DNA of 64,000 nucleotides from Azospirillum picis (GCF_017876115.1 NZ_JAGINO010000029.1:1-64000), one strand, 5' to 3'. Positions 25,280 through 39,588 are shown, counted from the stretch's first letter. A program made the numbers and translations. The notes: generated from the letters alone by a model not told the origin.

Positions 25280-25768
25280 ATGGCTCAGGTTACCACCACC
25301 CTCTCCGGCCTGAAGGATCTGACGGGCGCCGCCGCCACCGCGACCGTCACCGAGGAGCTGGCCGCTCCGAAGCTGGACGCCCAGGGCCGCGCCTATGCCA
25401 CCGGCAAGCGCAAGGACGCCGTCGCCCGCGTGTGGATCAAGCCGGGCACCGGCAAGGTCACCGTGAACGGCCGCGACCAGACGGTCTATTTCGCCCGCCC
25501 GGTGCTGCGCATGATGATCGCCCAGCCGTTCGACGTGGCTGAGCGCGTCGAGCAGTTCGACGTCGTCGCCACCGTCGCCGGCGGCGGCCTGTCGGGCCAG
25601 GCCGGTGCCGTCCGTCACGGCATCTCGAAGGCGCTGACCTACTTCGAGCCGGGCCTGCGTCCGCCGCTGAAGGCCGCCGGCTTCCTGACCCGCGACGCCC
25701 GTACGGTCGAGCGCAAGAAGTACGGCCGCGCCAAGGCCCGCCGCAGCTTCCAGTTCTCGAAGCGCTAA
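25280..25768 (+). CDS. rpsI: 30S ribosomal protein S9
   Basis: A 162-aa S9 protein. An N-terminal extension of about 35 residues, as in other alphaproteobacteria, precedes the core AYATGKRKDAVARVWIKPG. The C-terminus ends RRSFQFSKR, the conserved basic tail that contacts P-site tRNA. It is the second gene of rplM-rpsI, followed by a strong terminator. Confidence 0.97.
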   Translation: MAQVTTTLSGLKDLTGAAATATVTEELAAPKLDAQGRAYATGKRKDAVARVWIKPGTGKVTVNGRDQTVYFARPVLRMMIAQPFDVAERVEQFDVVATVAGGGLSGQAGAVRHGISKALTYFEPGLRPPLKAAGFLTRDARTVERKKYGRAKARRSFQFSKR

Positions 25769-25803
25769 TCCCTACACGGGCCCGCGGCTTTACGGTACAA
25801 GCG

Positions 25804-25837
25804 AGGGGCGCCCCGGAAGGGGCGCCCCTTTCTTTTT
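25804..25837 (+). terminator. Rho-independent terminator after rpsI
   Basis: AGGGGCGCCCC and GGGGCGCCCCT form an 11-bp stem around GGAA, followed by TTCTTTTT. It ends the ribosomal protein operon. Confidence 0.92.
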
Positions 25838-25892
25838 GTCGCGATTCCCAACCTCAAGGTTCCTCCCGTCGTCAGCGAAGGACATCGGTTCC

Positions 25893-26957
25893 ATGGCCTC
25901 GATCAGTTCCATCAGCGGCTCGAAGATCCGCGTCGGCATTCTTGGCGCCTCCGGTTATACCGGCGCCGAACTCGTGCGCATGCTCCTGCGCCACCCGAAC
26001 GTCGCGATCACCGCCCTGACCGCAGAGCGACAGGCCGGCAAGCCGATGGCCGAGGTCTTCCCGCACCTGGGCGGCTATGGCCTGCCCGACCTGGTGAAGA
26101 TCGACGACCTGAAGTGGGACGGGGTGGACTTCGTCTTCTGCGCCCTGCCGCACGGCACCACCCAGGAGGTGGTTTCCGGCCTACCCAGCGGCTTGAAGGT
26201 GGTCGACCTGTCGGCCGACTTCCGGCTGACGGACCCGGTCGAATACGCCACCTGGTATGGCCATGAACACCGGGCGGTCGACCTTCAGAAGGAGGTCGCC
26301 TACGGCCTGACCGAGTTCAACCGGCAGGGCGTGCGCAAGGCGCGCGTCGTGGCCAATCCCGGCTGCTACCCGACCTGCTCGCTGCTGCCGCTGCTGCCGC
26401 TGCTGATGGACGGGCTGATCGAGCCCGGCGGCATCATCATCGACGCCAAGTCGGGCGTGTCGGGTGCCGGCCGGGATGCCAAGCAGGCCAACCTGTTCGC
26501 CGAGGTATCGGAAGGCTTCAACGCCTACGGCGTCGGGCACCACCGCCACATGCCGGAGATCGAGCAGGAGCTGCGGCTGGCCGCCGGCCGGCCGGTCACC
26601 GTGTCCTTCACGCCGCATCTGGTGCCGATGAACCGCGGCATGATGGCGACGATCTACGTCCGCATGGCCGACGGCATCACCGCCGACGACCTGCGCGCGA
26701 CGCTGGCCAAGCGCTATGCCGACGAACCGTTCGTCGGCGTCACACCGGCGGGCGTGGTGCCGGCGACGCGGCATGTCCGGGCCTCCAACCACTGCCTGAT
26801 GGGCGTGGTCGCTGACCGCACGCCGCGCGGCGCCATCATCGTGTCGGTCATCGACAACCTGGTGAAGGGCGCATCCGGCCAGGCCATCCAGAACATGAAC
26901 GTCATGCTCGGGCTGGACGAAACCACCGGCATCAATCAGGCGCCGCTGTTCCCGTAA
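25893..26957 (+). CDS. argC: N-acetyl-gamma-glutamyl-phosphate reductase
   Basis: A 354-aa enzyme of arginine synthesis that reduces N-acetylglutamyl phosphate to the semialdehyde with NADPH. The Rossmann site is GILGASGYTGAELVR. The catalytic Cys is in VANPGCYPT and a conserved His is in GVGHHRHMPEIEQEL. I chose the ATG at 25893 because the upstream TTG of the open frame falls in the rpsI terminator. There is an AAGGAC site about 11 bases upstream. It is apparently monocistronic. Confidence 0.95.
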   Translation: MASISSISGSKIRVGILGASGYTGAELVRMLLRHPNVAITALTAERQAGKPMAEVFPHLGGYGLPDLVKIDDLKWDGVDFVFCALPHGTTQEVVSGLPSGLKVVDLSADFRLTDPVEYATWYGHEHRAVDLQKEVAYGLTEFNRQGVRKARVVANPGCYPTCSLLPLLPLLMDGLIEPGGIIIDAKSGVSGAGRDAKQANLFAEVSEGFNAYGVGHHRHMPEIEQELRLAAGRPVTVSFTPHLVPMNRGMMATIYVRMADGITADDLRATLAKRYADEPFVGVTPAGVVPATRHVRASNHCLMGVVADRTPRGAIIVSVIDNLVKGASGQAIQNMNVMLGLDETTGINQAPLFP

Positions 26958-27122
26958 TAAATCCGGCAGCGGGGCTGTGACGGAGTTGTGGCCCCCTGTC
27001 CGCACTGTTGCACGGAGGCACCAATCGGGATTTGCTTTGACCTGTCAATGCGAAATCAGGTGGTGCCTTAAGCCTTACGGTGCTTCAATCCGCCCCGTCA
27101 TGCACGATTTCGGTACGACCTG

Positions 27123-27659
27123 ATGTCTGGCCTTGTCCGCGCCTTCAACGGCATCCTGCCCACCGTCGATCCGACCGCGTTCATCGCGGAAACGGCGGCG
27201 GTGATCGGCGATGTCGTGATCGGGGCGAACAGCAGCATCTGGTACGGCTGCACCGTGCGTGGAGACGTCAACGAGATCCGAATCGGCGCTCGCACCAACA
27301 TCCAGGACGGCACCGTGATCCACGTGGCCTCCGAAGGGCAGGGCACCTACATCGGGGACGACATCACCGTCGGCCATATGGCGTTGCTGCACGCCTGCAC
27401 GCTGGAAGACGGCTGCTTCATCGGCATGAAAGCCTGCATCCTGGATGGGGCCCATGTCGAGTCGCGGGCGATGGTCGCCGCCGGTGCGCTGGTGACTCCC
27501 GGCAAGCGGGTGACGTCCGGATTCTTGTGGGCCGGCAGCCCGGCTCGGCCGGTTCGCGAGCTGACGGAACGTGATCTCGCGGTTTTTCCGGTTCTCAGCC
27601 AACGCTACACGGAATTGGCGGAATCCCACCGGGAAAGCTGCTATGGAAGTGGAGCATAG
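27123..27659 (+). CDS. Gamma-class carbonic anhydrase family protein
   Basis: A 178-aa left-handed beta-helix protein with hexapeptide repeats (IGDVVIGANSSIWYGCTVRGD, then RIGARTNIQDGTVIH). The three metal His appear in TVIHVA and in VGHMALLHAC. The family includes active gamma carbonic anhydrases and the related YrdA/PaaY proteins, so enzyme activity is likely but unproven. It stands alone between argC and the OmpA-like gene. Confidence 0.9.
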   Translation: MSGLVRAFNGILPTVDPTAFIAETAAVIGDVVIGANSSIWYGCTVRGDVNEIRIGARTNIQDGTVIHVASEGQGTYIGDDITVGHMALLHACTLEDGCFIGMKACILDGAHVESRAMVAAGALVTPGKRVTSGFLWAGSPARPVRELTERDLAVFPVLSQRYTELAESHRESCYGSGA

Positions 27660-27829
27660 GTCCAAGAACAAGTTCGGTTCGGCCAAACGGCTGAGGTGTC
27701 GGAACACCGCCGCACACCACATGTTGGGAAGGTCGCTGCCGCGCTTGCACGTGGGCGGATGCTTCGGTTGATAGGTTCATCCCCCGCAGGCACTCTGATG
27801 GGGAAGGGTTCTGGAAGGGAGTGAAGACA

Positions 27830-28426
27830 ATGAAGACTATTGTTCGCGCGGGTCTGGCGGCCATCCCGGCCGCCATCGTCGCTTTCGGCCTGTCGGCGGC
27901 CGCCAACGCCCAGGACGCGAGCCTGGTCGGCAAGGGCGTCGAGTGGTGCAACCCGGTCATCGGCTGGGGCAACGTCGCCGCCCGTACCGCTGACGGCGGC
28001 TACGTGATCCACCAGGGCAGCTATCCGTGCCCGCCGGCCGCCGCCGCTCCGGCTCCGGCCGCCGTCGCCGCGGTCCAGAGCGAATACCTGGTGTTCTTCG
28101 ACTGGGACAAGTCGACCATCACCCCGGCCGCCGATCGCGTGATCGGTGACGCGGTGTCGGCCATCCTGAAGAACGGTGGCGCCAAGATCCACGTCGTCGG
28201 CCACACCGACACGTCGGGCTCGCCGGCCTACAACCAGAAGCTGTCGATCCGTCGCGCCGACGCGGTGAAGAAGGCCCTGGTCGCCAAGGGCATCCAGGCT
28301 GCCAACATCACGACCGAAGGCAAGGGCGAGAGCCAGCTGCTGGTCCAGACCGGCCCGAACGTCCGCGAGCCGTCCAACCGTCGCGCGCAGATCCTGCCGC
28401 GTCTGCTGAACGCCCCGTCGTCCTAA
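27830..28426 (+). CDS. OmpA-family outer-membrane/peptidoglycan-binding protein
   Basis: A 198-aa secreted protein with a signal peptide ending ANAQ (about residue 27), a short domain with two Cys (WCNPVIGWG and YPCPP), an Ala/Pro linker, and an OmpA C-terminal domain. The domain has VFFDWDKSTITPAA and the peptidoglycan-binding GHTDTSGSPAYNQKLSIRRA. The ATG at 27830 has an AAGGGAG site about 8 bases upstream; a GTG 3 codons earlier is too close to it. The gene ends in two hairpins. Confidence 0.9.
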   Translation: MKTIVRAGLAAIPAAIVAFGLSAAANAQDASLVGKGVEWCNPVIGWGNVAARTADGGYVIHQGSYPCPPAAAAPAPAAVAAVQSEYLVFFDWDKSTITPAADRVIGDAVSAILKNGGAKIHVVGHTDTSGSPAYNQKLSIRRADAVKKALVAKGIQAANITTEGKGESQLLVQTGPNVREPSNRRAQILPRLLNAPSS

Positions 28427-28434
28427 GGACGGGT

Positions 28435-28479
28435 CGGGCGGCTGGCCGTTCCGGGGGTTTCGGAACGGCCAGCCGCCCG
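28435..28479 (+). terminator. 19-bp perfect hairpin after the OmpA-like gene
   Basis: CGGGCGGCTGGCCGTTCCG and its exact complement flank a 7-base loop, 8 bases after the stop. There is no T-run. Confidence 0.7.
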
Positions 28480-28500
28480 CGGGACATCCCGCGCATGATA

Positions 28501-28540
28501 AAAGGCCGCGCCCGGCTCCACCGGGTCGCGGCCTTTTTTC
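28501..28540. terminator. Bidirectional rho-independent terminator
   Basis: AAAGGCCGCGCCCGG pairs with CCGGGTCGCGGCCTTT (one bulge) around CTCCA, followed by TTTTTT on the plus strand and preceded by a short A-run. It serves the OmpA-like gene and possibly the converging PNPOx-like gene. Confidence 0.8.
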
Positions 28541-28588
28541 TTTTCCGGGCAGTCAGACCCCCGGCCGCTCCACCGGCATCGCCGGGAC

Positions 28589-29299
28589 TCAGCCGACAGT
28601 CCCCTGCGCCGGCCCCTGCGCCGCCCCCTGCGCCGGGTCACGCTCGGGCTCGCCGGCGACCAGCCGCAGCGGCACCACGCCTGCCCACACCGGATGTGAC
28701 AGGTCCTCGACGTCGTCGGACGGCGGGCCGGAGCGCCGTTTCGCCGAGGCCTCGGCGATCGGGAAGGCCAGTACGGCGGTTGCCTTCAGCTCCTGCGGGT
28801 TCGGCGCGCGCACGCGGCCGCTGCGTCCCGGCTCGATTTTCTCCATCAGCGCGTCGAGCGCCGCCCGCTTCTCCGTTTCTTCCGCCACGAGCCGCGGCCG
28901 GCCGAACAGCATCACCGACCGATAATTGACCGAGTGATGGAAGGCCGAGCGGGCCAGCACCCAGCCGTCGATCAGCGAGATCGTCACACAGGCATCCCCG
29001 CCGTCCTGCAACCGCCGGATCATCCGGCTGGAGGAGGCACCGTGGATCATCAACTCGTCCCCGACCCGCCAGGGAACGGTCGGGATCACGACGGGGGACG
29101 GCGAGCCGTGACCCCTGATGGCGTCGTCGACGAATCCGATATGGCAGATCGGGGCCTCGTCGATGATGGCCTGGATCAGCGCCCTGTCATGGCTGCCGCG
29201 GTCGCCCATCCGCACCGCGCGGGTGCGTGGCGTCTGTGGCAAGGTGGCTTCCGGGAGAACTGTGTCGATGCTCGTCATGGTCTGGCGGCTCTGCATCAT
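28589..29299 (-). CDS. Pyridoxamine-phosphate-oxidase-family flavoprotein (COG3467-like)
   Basis: A protein of about 236 aa with an FMN-binding split-barrel fold. Matching blocks are IDEAPICHIGFV, IPTVPWRVGDELMIHGASSSRM, VCVTISLID-type ACVTISLIDGWVLARSAFHH, and NYRSVMLFGRPR. The C-terminus is a short repeated GAAQGPAQG tail. The start is uncertain: ATG codons at 29299, 29296 and 29278 are all in frame and none has a strong ribosome site. It is divergent from a MocR regulator, a common pairing with flavin or vitamin B6 enzymes. Confidence 0.82.
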   Translation of the reverse strand: MMQSRQTMTSIDTVLPEATLPQTPRTRAVRMGDRGSHDRALIQAIIDEAPICHIGFVDDAIRGHGSPSPVVIPTVPWRVGDELMIHGASSSRMIRRLQDGGDACVTISLIDGWVLARSAFHHSVNYRSVMLFGRPRLVAEETEKRAALDALMEKIEPGRSGRVRAPNPQELKATAVLAFPIAEASAKRRSGPPSDDVEDLSHPVWAGVVPLRLVAGEPERDPAQGAAQGPAQGTVG

Positions 29300-29447
29300 C
29301 AGGGAAACGGGTTGACGCCACCGGCTTCCTCGACCGGCGCGGGGAAGACGGGCGACGCCGATTGCGACGACCAAGCTTTGCCCGCATAATGGCCCTATCG
29401 AAAGGTCCGGAATGTGGATTCCGAAGGGGCCAATTGGGGAGGAATCC

Positions 29448-30950
29448 ATGTCTCGTCCGCCGAGGCCGGTGCTCTCCAGCCTGGGGCCGCTGTCCCTCGA
29501 CCGCGATGGCGCCGAACCGCTGCACCGCCAGCTCTACCTTGCCTTGCGGCAGGCGGTGTTGGATGGCCGGCTGCGGCCGGGGGAGCGGCTGCCGCCCAGC
29601 CGGACATTGGCGGCCGACCACGGGCTGTCGCGCAACACCGTGGTCACCGCATACGACACGCTGCTGGCGGAGGGCTACATCGCGGGCCGGACCGGGGCCG
29701 GAACCTTCGTCGCCTCCGCCTTGCCCGACGCCAAGCCGGATGGCGTCCAGCCGCGGTCGGAAGTGCGCCGCGGAGTCGGCCTGTCGACGCGCGGCCGGAT
29801 GCTGGCCGGCGCGCCGGCGCTGGCGCGCGACAGGGTGGGACGGCCGTTCGCGCTCGGCACACCCGACCTCGACGCCTTTCCTTTCGCCCTGTGGGCGCAG
29901 TTGCTCGGCCGCTGCTGGCGCCAGGGCGGGAAGTCGCTGGCGGCGGAGCCGGACCCGCTCGGCCATCCGCCTCTGAGGGCGGAGATCGCGGCCTACCTGC
30001 GTGCCGTCCGTGCCGTGCGCTGCGAGGCCGAGCAGGTCGTCATCGTGTCGGGAGCGCAGCAGGGGCTGGCGCTGATGGCGCAGCTTCTTCTCGATCCCGG
30101 CGATGCCGCCTGGGTGGAGGATCCGGGCTGGCCCGGCAACCGCGCCGCCCTGCTGGGCGCCGGGGCGCGGCTGGTGCCGGTGCCGGTGGACGGCGAGGGG
30201 ATCGACGTCGCCGCCGGAATGGCGCGCGGCCCGGACGCCCGGCTGGTGCTGGCCACGCCGTCGCACCAGTTCCCGCTCGGGGTGACGATGAGCCTGGCGC
30301 GCCGGCTGGGCCTGCTGGACTGGGCGGCGGCACGCGATGCCTGGATCGTCGAGGACGATTACGACAGCGAGTTCCGCTATGCCGGCCCGCCGCTGGCGGC
30401 GTTGCAGGGGCTGGACGGGGCCGGCCGCGTCATCTATGTCGGCAGCTTCAGCAAGGTCATGTTCCCGTCGCTCCGGCTCGGCTATGTGGTGGTGCCGCCC
30501 GATCTGGTGGAGCCGGTGCGTGCCGCACGCCGCCATTTCGACGGCGGCACCAGCCTGGTGCCGCAGGCGGCCCTCCACCGCTTCCTCGCCGACGGTCATT
30601 TCGCCTCCCACCTGCGGACCATGCGGGCGCTCTATGCCGGCAAGCGGTCGGTCATCCTGGACGCCGTCGGCCGCGCCTTCGCCGGCGATGCGAAGGCGGA
30701 GGCCGGAGAGGCGGGGATGCATGTCCTGTTGCGGCTGCCGCCGGACTGTCCGGACCGGCTCCTCTCCGAACGCGCGGCCCGCGTCGGCCTGACCGTGCCA
30801 GCGCTCTCAAGCTATTCCGCACCCGGCGCCGGGGCCGGCAACGGCCTGCTGCTGGGCTTCGCCGCGCACCAGCCGGAGGCGCTGTGCCGCGCGGTGGAGG
30901 ATTTGGCGCGGCTTGCGGCAAAAGGGGATGCTTCACGTCACCTACCCTGA
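29448..30950 (+). CDS. MocR/PdxR-type regulator (GntR-aminotransferase fusion)
   Basis: A 500-aa fusion. Residues 20-90 are a GntR winged helix (LHRQLYLALRQAVLDGRL and LPPSRTLAADHGLSRNTV). Residues about 140-490 are a fold-type I aminotransferase domain with the PLP Lys in YVGSFSKVMFPSLRLGY and DDYDSEFRY. The ATG at 29448 has a GGGAGG site 6 bases upstream. MocR proteins sense PLP or amino acids and often control vitamin B6 or GABA genes. The divergent PNPOx-like gene is its likely target. Confidence 0.92.
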   Translation: MSRPPRPVLSSLGPLSLDRDGAEPLHRQLYLALRQAVLDGRLRPGERLPPSRTLAADHGLSRNTVVTAYDTLLAEGYIAGRTGAGTFVASALPDAKPDGVQPRSEVRRGVGLSTRGRMLAGAPALARDRVGRPFALGTPDLDAFPFALWAQLLGRCWRQGGKSLAAEPDPLGHPPLRAEIAAYLRAVRAVRCEAEQVVIVSGAQQGLALMAQLLLDPGDAAWVEDPGWPGNRAALLGAGARLVPVPVDGEGIDVAAGMARGPDARLVLATPSHQFPLGVTMSLARRLGLLDWAAARDAWIVEDDYDSEFRYAGPPLAALQGLDGAGRVIYVGSFSKVMFPSLRLGYVVVPPDLVEPVRAARRHFDGGTSLVPQAALHRFLADGHFASHLRTMRALYAGKRSVILDAVGRAFAGDAKAEAGEAGMHVLLRLPPDCPDRLLSERAARVGLTVPALSSYSAPGAGAGNGLLLGFAAHQPEALCRAVEDLARLAAKGDASRHLP

Positions 30951-31147
30951 TCGGCGCATTGCTCTTTCGGCAGCTTGACGCCGCCCTACGTTGAAGTCGC
31001 CGGCATTGGATTGCGCCGTCCCGCCTATCCTGAAGTCAGGGGTTGTCTTACGGCCGTTCGGATGAAACCTTCGACCCGTTGTCTTGTTTCCGTTCCGTGT
31101 TCCCGCGACACGTGTTCCGTCAATCGCTTCTCGAAAGTGCTGGACCC

Positions 31148-34489
<3,342 letters not shown>

Positions 34490-34637
34490 GGGTACGGGCG
34501 CAACGGGCGTCCATCGGGGCGCGCGCCGAAGACGGCGCCCCGATGGACGCCGATTGCCGGGAATGGTGTGACGAAACCATCGCGGCTATGTTCACCCCTC
34601 GTGAGAATGGGGCCTTCAGGAAAAGGGCAGTTGGCCG

Positions 34638-36932
<2,295 letters not shown>

Positions 36933-36945
36933 CCGTTCTCGGCCG

Positions 36946-36988
36946 GTGGGATGGCGGCGATCGTGGAGAATGATCGCCGCCATCCCAC
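36946..36988 (+). terminator. 17-bp perfect hairpin after glgB
   Basis: GTGGGATGGCGGCGATC and its exact complement flank a 9-base loop, 13 bases after the glgB stop. There is no T-run. Confidence 0.65.
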
Positions 36989-37096
36989 TGCCCTGTTGGA
37001 GCCACCCCAACCGTGGGGGCCAGTATCGCCGCTGTCACGGACGGCCAGTCGTGCCCGCAATATGCCGCAGGAAAAGGATCGGGCAGGGCGGGCAGG

Positions 37097-37333
37097 TCAG
37101 GCGACGTGCAGATCGTGGTGCTGGAGGTGCTTGGGCCGGCGTCCTCGGCGTTTCGGCGCGGCAAAGGCGGCAAGGGAACCGTTCTCGCCGCGGAGTTCCG
37201 CACTCAACTCCTGCACGCAACGTTGCAACAGCTCCTTTTCCCGCTGGTCCTCGCGATCGGTGATCTCAAGGCAGCTCAGCTTGATCTCCACCAAGTCGAT
37301 CAGCGTTTCCGTGCAACGGCGTGACAGGGGCAT
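37097..37333 (-). CDS. Small hypothetical coiled-coil protein, 78 aa
   Basis: A 78-aa protein. Residues 1-50 are predicted to be a charged helix (LIDLVEIKLSCLEITDRED and KELLQRCVQELSAELRG). A basic C-terminus RRGRRPKHLQHH follows. A GGAGG site sits 6 bases before the ATG, which supports a real gene. The family is not recognised; nucleic-acid contact by the basic tail is only a guess. Confidence 0.6.
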   Translation of the reverse strand: MPLSRRCTETLIDLVEIKLSCLEITDREDQREKELLQRCVQELSAELRGENGSLAAFAAPKRRGRRPKHLQHHDLHVA

Positions 37334-37525
37334 GGCATCCTCCGCGGCGAAGAGGGCGACGGGTTTCGGTGGCAGCGGGCGGCGATGAGAGGTGGCGTTA
37401 CCCGGGCCTTGGTTTGCTCATTGCCTGACTATATCCGCAGGCCGATAAAAAGTATATAAAATTTGATGTAAATTTGTTTCCGCGCGAGGATTTTCGTGAA
37501 AAGCGCATTTCGGCTTCGGTAGGCG

Positions 37526-37555
37526 TTGACAAGAGTGTCGCCGGCCCGCTAGAAC
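37526..37555 (+). promoter_or_regulatory. Promoter of tRNA-Ser
   Basis: TTGACA (37526-37531) and TAGAAC (37550-37555) are separated by 18 bases, about 42 bases before the mature tRNA. Confidence 0.7.
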
Positions 37556-37597
37556 CCTCTCCACGCCGGCGGTGCCCTACGGGACGCCGCACTGGCT

Positions 37598-37686
37598 GGA
37601 GGGGTGGCCGAGTGGCTGAAGGCAACGGTTTGCTAAACCGTCATACGGGTTAAACCGTATCGTGGGTTCGAATCCCATCCCCTCCG
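37598..37686 (+). tRNA. tRNA-Ser (anticodon GCT)
   Basis: The acceptor arms GGAGGGG and CCCCTCC pair, the anticodon loop TTTGCTAAA gives GCT, and a long variable arm (TACGGGTTAAACCGTA) is typical of tRNA-Ser. The T-arm GTGGGTTCGAATCCCAT is intact and CCA is encoded at 37687-37689. An integrase relic begins about 15 bases downstream, so this tRNA is a probable integration site. Confidence 0.96.
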
Positions 37687-37703
37687 CCACCGCGAAAAAT
37701 CCC

Positions 37704-38210
37704 CTAATAAATCAAAATTTTACTTGGAAGCCGCACTGTTCGGTTCCGCCTTTGCCCCGTGGCGCCCGTTATAGTCGTGCCGGCTTTTGTGCCGTCCCTG
37801 TTCGGCACATATCCCAGACAAATCTCCGTCGTCTTCACGCTGCTGTGCCCCAGATGCTTCGACAGCGCGTAGATGTCCCAGCCGTTCCGCAAGGCCCGCA
37901 CAGCGGATCCGTGGTGCAGATCATCGCACCGGAACGGCCTGAAAACTGTGCCGGATTGCTATGCCGACTCTTTTGCCGGCCGTACGATCTGCTCGAACCG
38001 GACGCTGACGTTCAGATATCGGCGGCCGTCGTCGTGCCAGAAGACGAACTCGCTGTTCAGGAAGCGGGGCCGGCCCTCCAGCAACTGGACCAGCGACGGC
38101 TCCAGGTTGACCGATCTCGGCAGGCTGCTCTTCGTCCTGGTGAATGTGACGGTGCCGCTCTTCAACTGGCGATCTGAGCGATCCGCGACCAGTAGGCGGA
38201 CCGCATCGGC
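37704..38210 (-). pseudogene. Tyrosine recombinase/integrase relic next to tRNA-Ser
   Basis: The minus strand encodes the core and C-terminus of a phage-type integrase in two frames. TFTRTKSSLPRSVNLEPSL and FVFWHDDGRRYLNVSVRFEQ end at a stop near 37959. After a frameshift the sequence continues with RCDDLHHGSAVRALRNGWD and YALSKHLGHSSVKTTEIC. Active-site residues are damaged: the HxxR-type segment DLRH reads DLHH, and the nucleophile Tyr expected after TTEI is Cys. The N-terminal half is missing. It is certainly not functional. Confidence 0.85.
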
Positions 38211-38520
38211 GGCGCGCTGTTCGACCTGGAGGCCGCGCTCGACCATCCCGACCGGGAGCCGCAGGGCAGCCGCCGCGACGGCGTCGCAACGCTGATGCGC
38301 CGTCGGGAGACGGGCGGCCGCCGGATCGACGGCGGCGGGCCGATGCGTGGTGTCCAGCCCCGGGTGCACCCGAACGCCGAGGCGGTGATCAACGCGATCC
38401 CCGCCATTCCCAACTGGTGTCAGCGTGGGCTGGTGCTCGAATACGCCCAGCTCGGCGACCAGCCGGACGGTCCAACGGCAACCAGACGCTGGTCCTCGTT
38501 CCCCGGTGCCCGAAAGCCGA
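38196..38520 (+). pseudogene. Phage-like hypothetical frame, apparently frameshifted
   Basis: Coding-like sequence in one frame (ALFDLEAALDHPDREP, RRDGVATLMRRRETGG, AIPNWCQRGLVLEYAQLGD) seems to continue near 38470 in another frame with NGNQTLVLVPRCPKAEAG. There is no convincing start. It resembles small phage gene products in style only, and no family is recognised. Confidence 0.3.
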
Positions 38521-38529
38521 GGCGGGGCG

Positions 38530-38793
38530 ATGCGCCACATCGTTCGGGCGGAGTGGGTGGACCGGCCGCTGCAATCGGTGCTGCTGGCGGACTTGCGGCG
38601 CCAGAGCGTGCCGATCCTCGACCGGTACGGCCCGCTGCGGTTTCCCTCGCAGGAGCCGGGCTTCGCTTCCCGCATCACCGCCGACGGCGGGCGTCGGGTG
38701 GCCGTGCGCTGGTGCTCGCTGGATCCGTACCCGTCGGACGCCTGGATCGCGAACATGAACGCGCTCTACGCGGCTTGGCATGCGGGGGGATGA
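38530..38793 (+). CDS. Hypothetical phage-like protein, 87 aa
   Basis: An 87-aa protein starting at an ATG with a GAGG site about 7 bases upstream. It has a helical N-terminus (VDRPLQSVLLADLRRQSVPI) and a Trp-containing C-terminus. GC-rich third positions support coding. Its stop overlaps the next ATG in an ATGA junction, which suggests translational coupling of the two small genes. The function is unknown. Confidence 0.5.
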   Translation: MRHIVRAEWVDRPLQSVLLADLRRQSVPILDRYGPLRFPSQEPGFASRITADGGRRVAVRWCSLDPYPSDAWIANMNALYAAWHAGG

Positions 38794-38879
38794 TGGTGCT
38801 GGAGCGGCGGCTGCGACGCGTGGTGCTGCGGGACCACAGGCTCGTCGGGTTCGGCGTGCCGGCGGAACCGTGGGGGTGA
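38790..38879 (+). CDS. Hypothetical very small protein, 29 aa
   Basis: A 29-aa basic peptide (LERRLRRVVLRDHRL core) starts at the ATGATG that overlaps the stop of the preceding gene, with a GGGGGG stretch just before. It is followed by a hairpin at 38909. Overlap and position are the only support. Confidence 0.35.
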   Translation: MMVLERRLRRVVLRDHRLVGFGVPAEPWG

Positions 38880-38908
38880 TGGAGGGGGTAGGGGCGCTTG
38901 GTGGAACG

Positions 38909-38942
38909 AGCAAGGGCCGCCCGGTGAGGAGCGGCCCTTGCT
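38909..38942. terminator. 12-bp hairpin between converging phage-like frames
   Basis: AGCAAGGGCCGC and GCGGCCCTTGCT flank a 10-base loop. It lies between the plus-strand small genes and a minus-strand remnant, so it could serve both. Confidence 0.6.
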
Positions 38943-38944
38943 GG

Positions 38945-39120
38945 TCACCAGTAGTAGGGATGCGGACGCTTGGTTCCGGTGTAGGCCCAGACGATGCCGT
39001 CGGCATCCTTAGGGGTCAGCAGAAGCACCCGAAGGGTCCGGTGAACTCGGTAGCCGCTGGGGCCGGGTGTCGAACAGCCGGACCCACCAGCCGCAGGCCT
39101 TGCCGCGTCGGCATCCGCAG
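38945..39120 (-). pseudogene. C-terminal remnant of a phage-like small protein
   Basis: The minus strand ends in a convincing C-terminus, LRVLLLTPKDADGIVWAYTG then KRPHPYYW and a stop at 38945. Upstream, CRRGKACGWWVRLFDTRP is in a different frame, which implies a frameshift near 39070. No start codon with a ribosome site is visible. The family is not known. Confidence 0.4.
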
Positions 39121-39151
39121 CTGATCAACCTAACTGTCGACGTTTCGAAAT

Positions 39152-39337
39152 TCAGAAGCCGATTTTTAGCACCGATGCTGCTATGATAATAATTATCGCT
39201 AATATAAAGAACAAAATTGTCCTTGAGATTTCAAGGGCCGCTTCGTCTTTTGATGGTCTCACCCAACCACAGTTCAAGCATATCTTCTGCTCCGGCATCA
39301 TCAGCTTATCACAGCGGTGGCATTGGTAGTTCGCCAT
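39152..39337 (-). CDS. Small zinc-ribbon membrane protein, 61 aa
   Basis: A 61-aa protein. A zinc ribbon with CHRC and CLNC pairs (residues 6-23) is followed by a charged stretch and a C-terminal membrane helix, ILFFILAIIIIIAASVL. AAGGAA immediately precedes the ATG. The gene is AT-rich compared with the window, which fits recent acquisition. Such tail-anchored zinc-ribbon proteins are usually of unknown role. Confidence 0.65.
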   Translation of the reverse strand: MANYQCHRCDKLMMPEQKICLNCGWVRPSKDEAALEISRTILFFILAIIIIIAASVLKIGF

Positions 39338-39588
39338 TTCCTTAAATTTCCCAGCATTTGCACTGACGTCCAGGCAAGGAAGCGCTCGTTAACGAGGTCC
39401 GGAGTGTTGACGTTGTATGTGGCTGTCGCACTGTCAGCGTCAACACACGACGAACTCGCAGTACGCGGTACGCAACCAGGACTGAACGCTTGAGGACCTA
39501 CAACACGGCAAAATCGATATGTTAAGGGTTTGGCAACGATTTCCCTGCAATAGTTGACGCCATGCACCGCCCGAGGTGCGACTGAACC
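39338..39588. other. Low-GC intergenic stretch
   Basis: No convincing gene is seen on either strand. Short open frames here have Cys- and Ser-rich translations without ribosome sites. It is part of the degenerate element. Confidence 0.4.
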
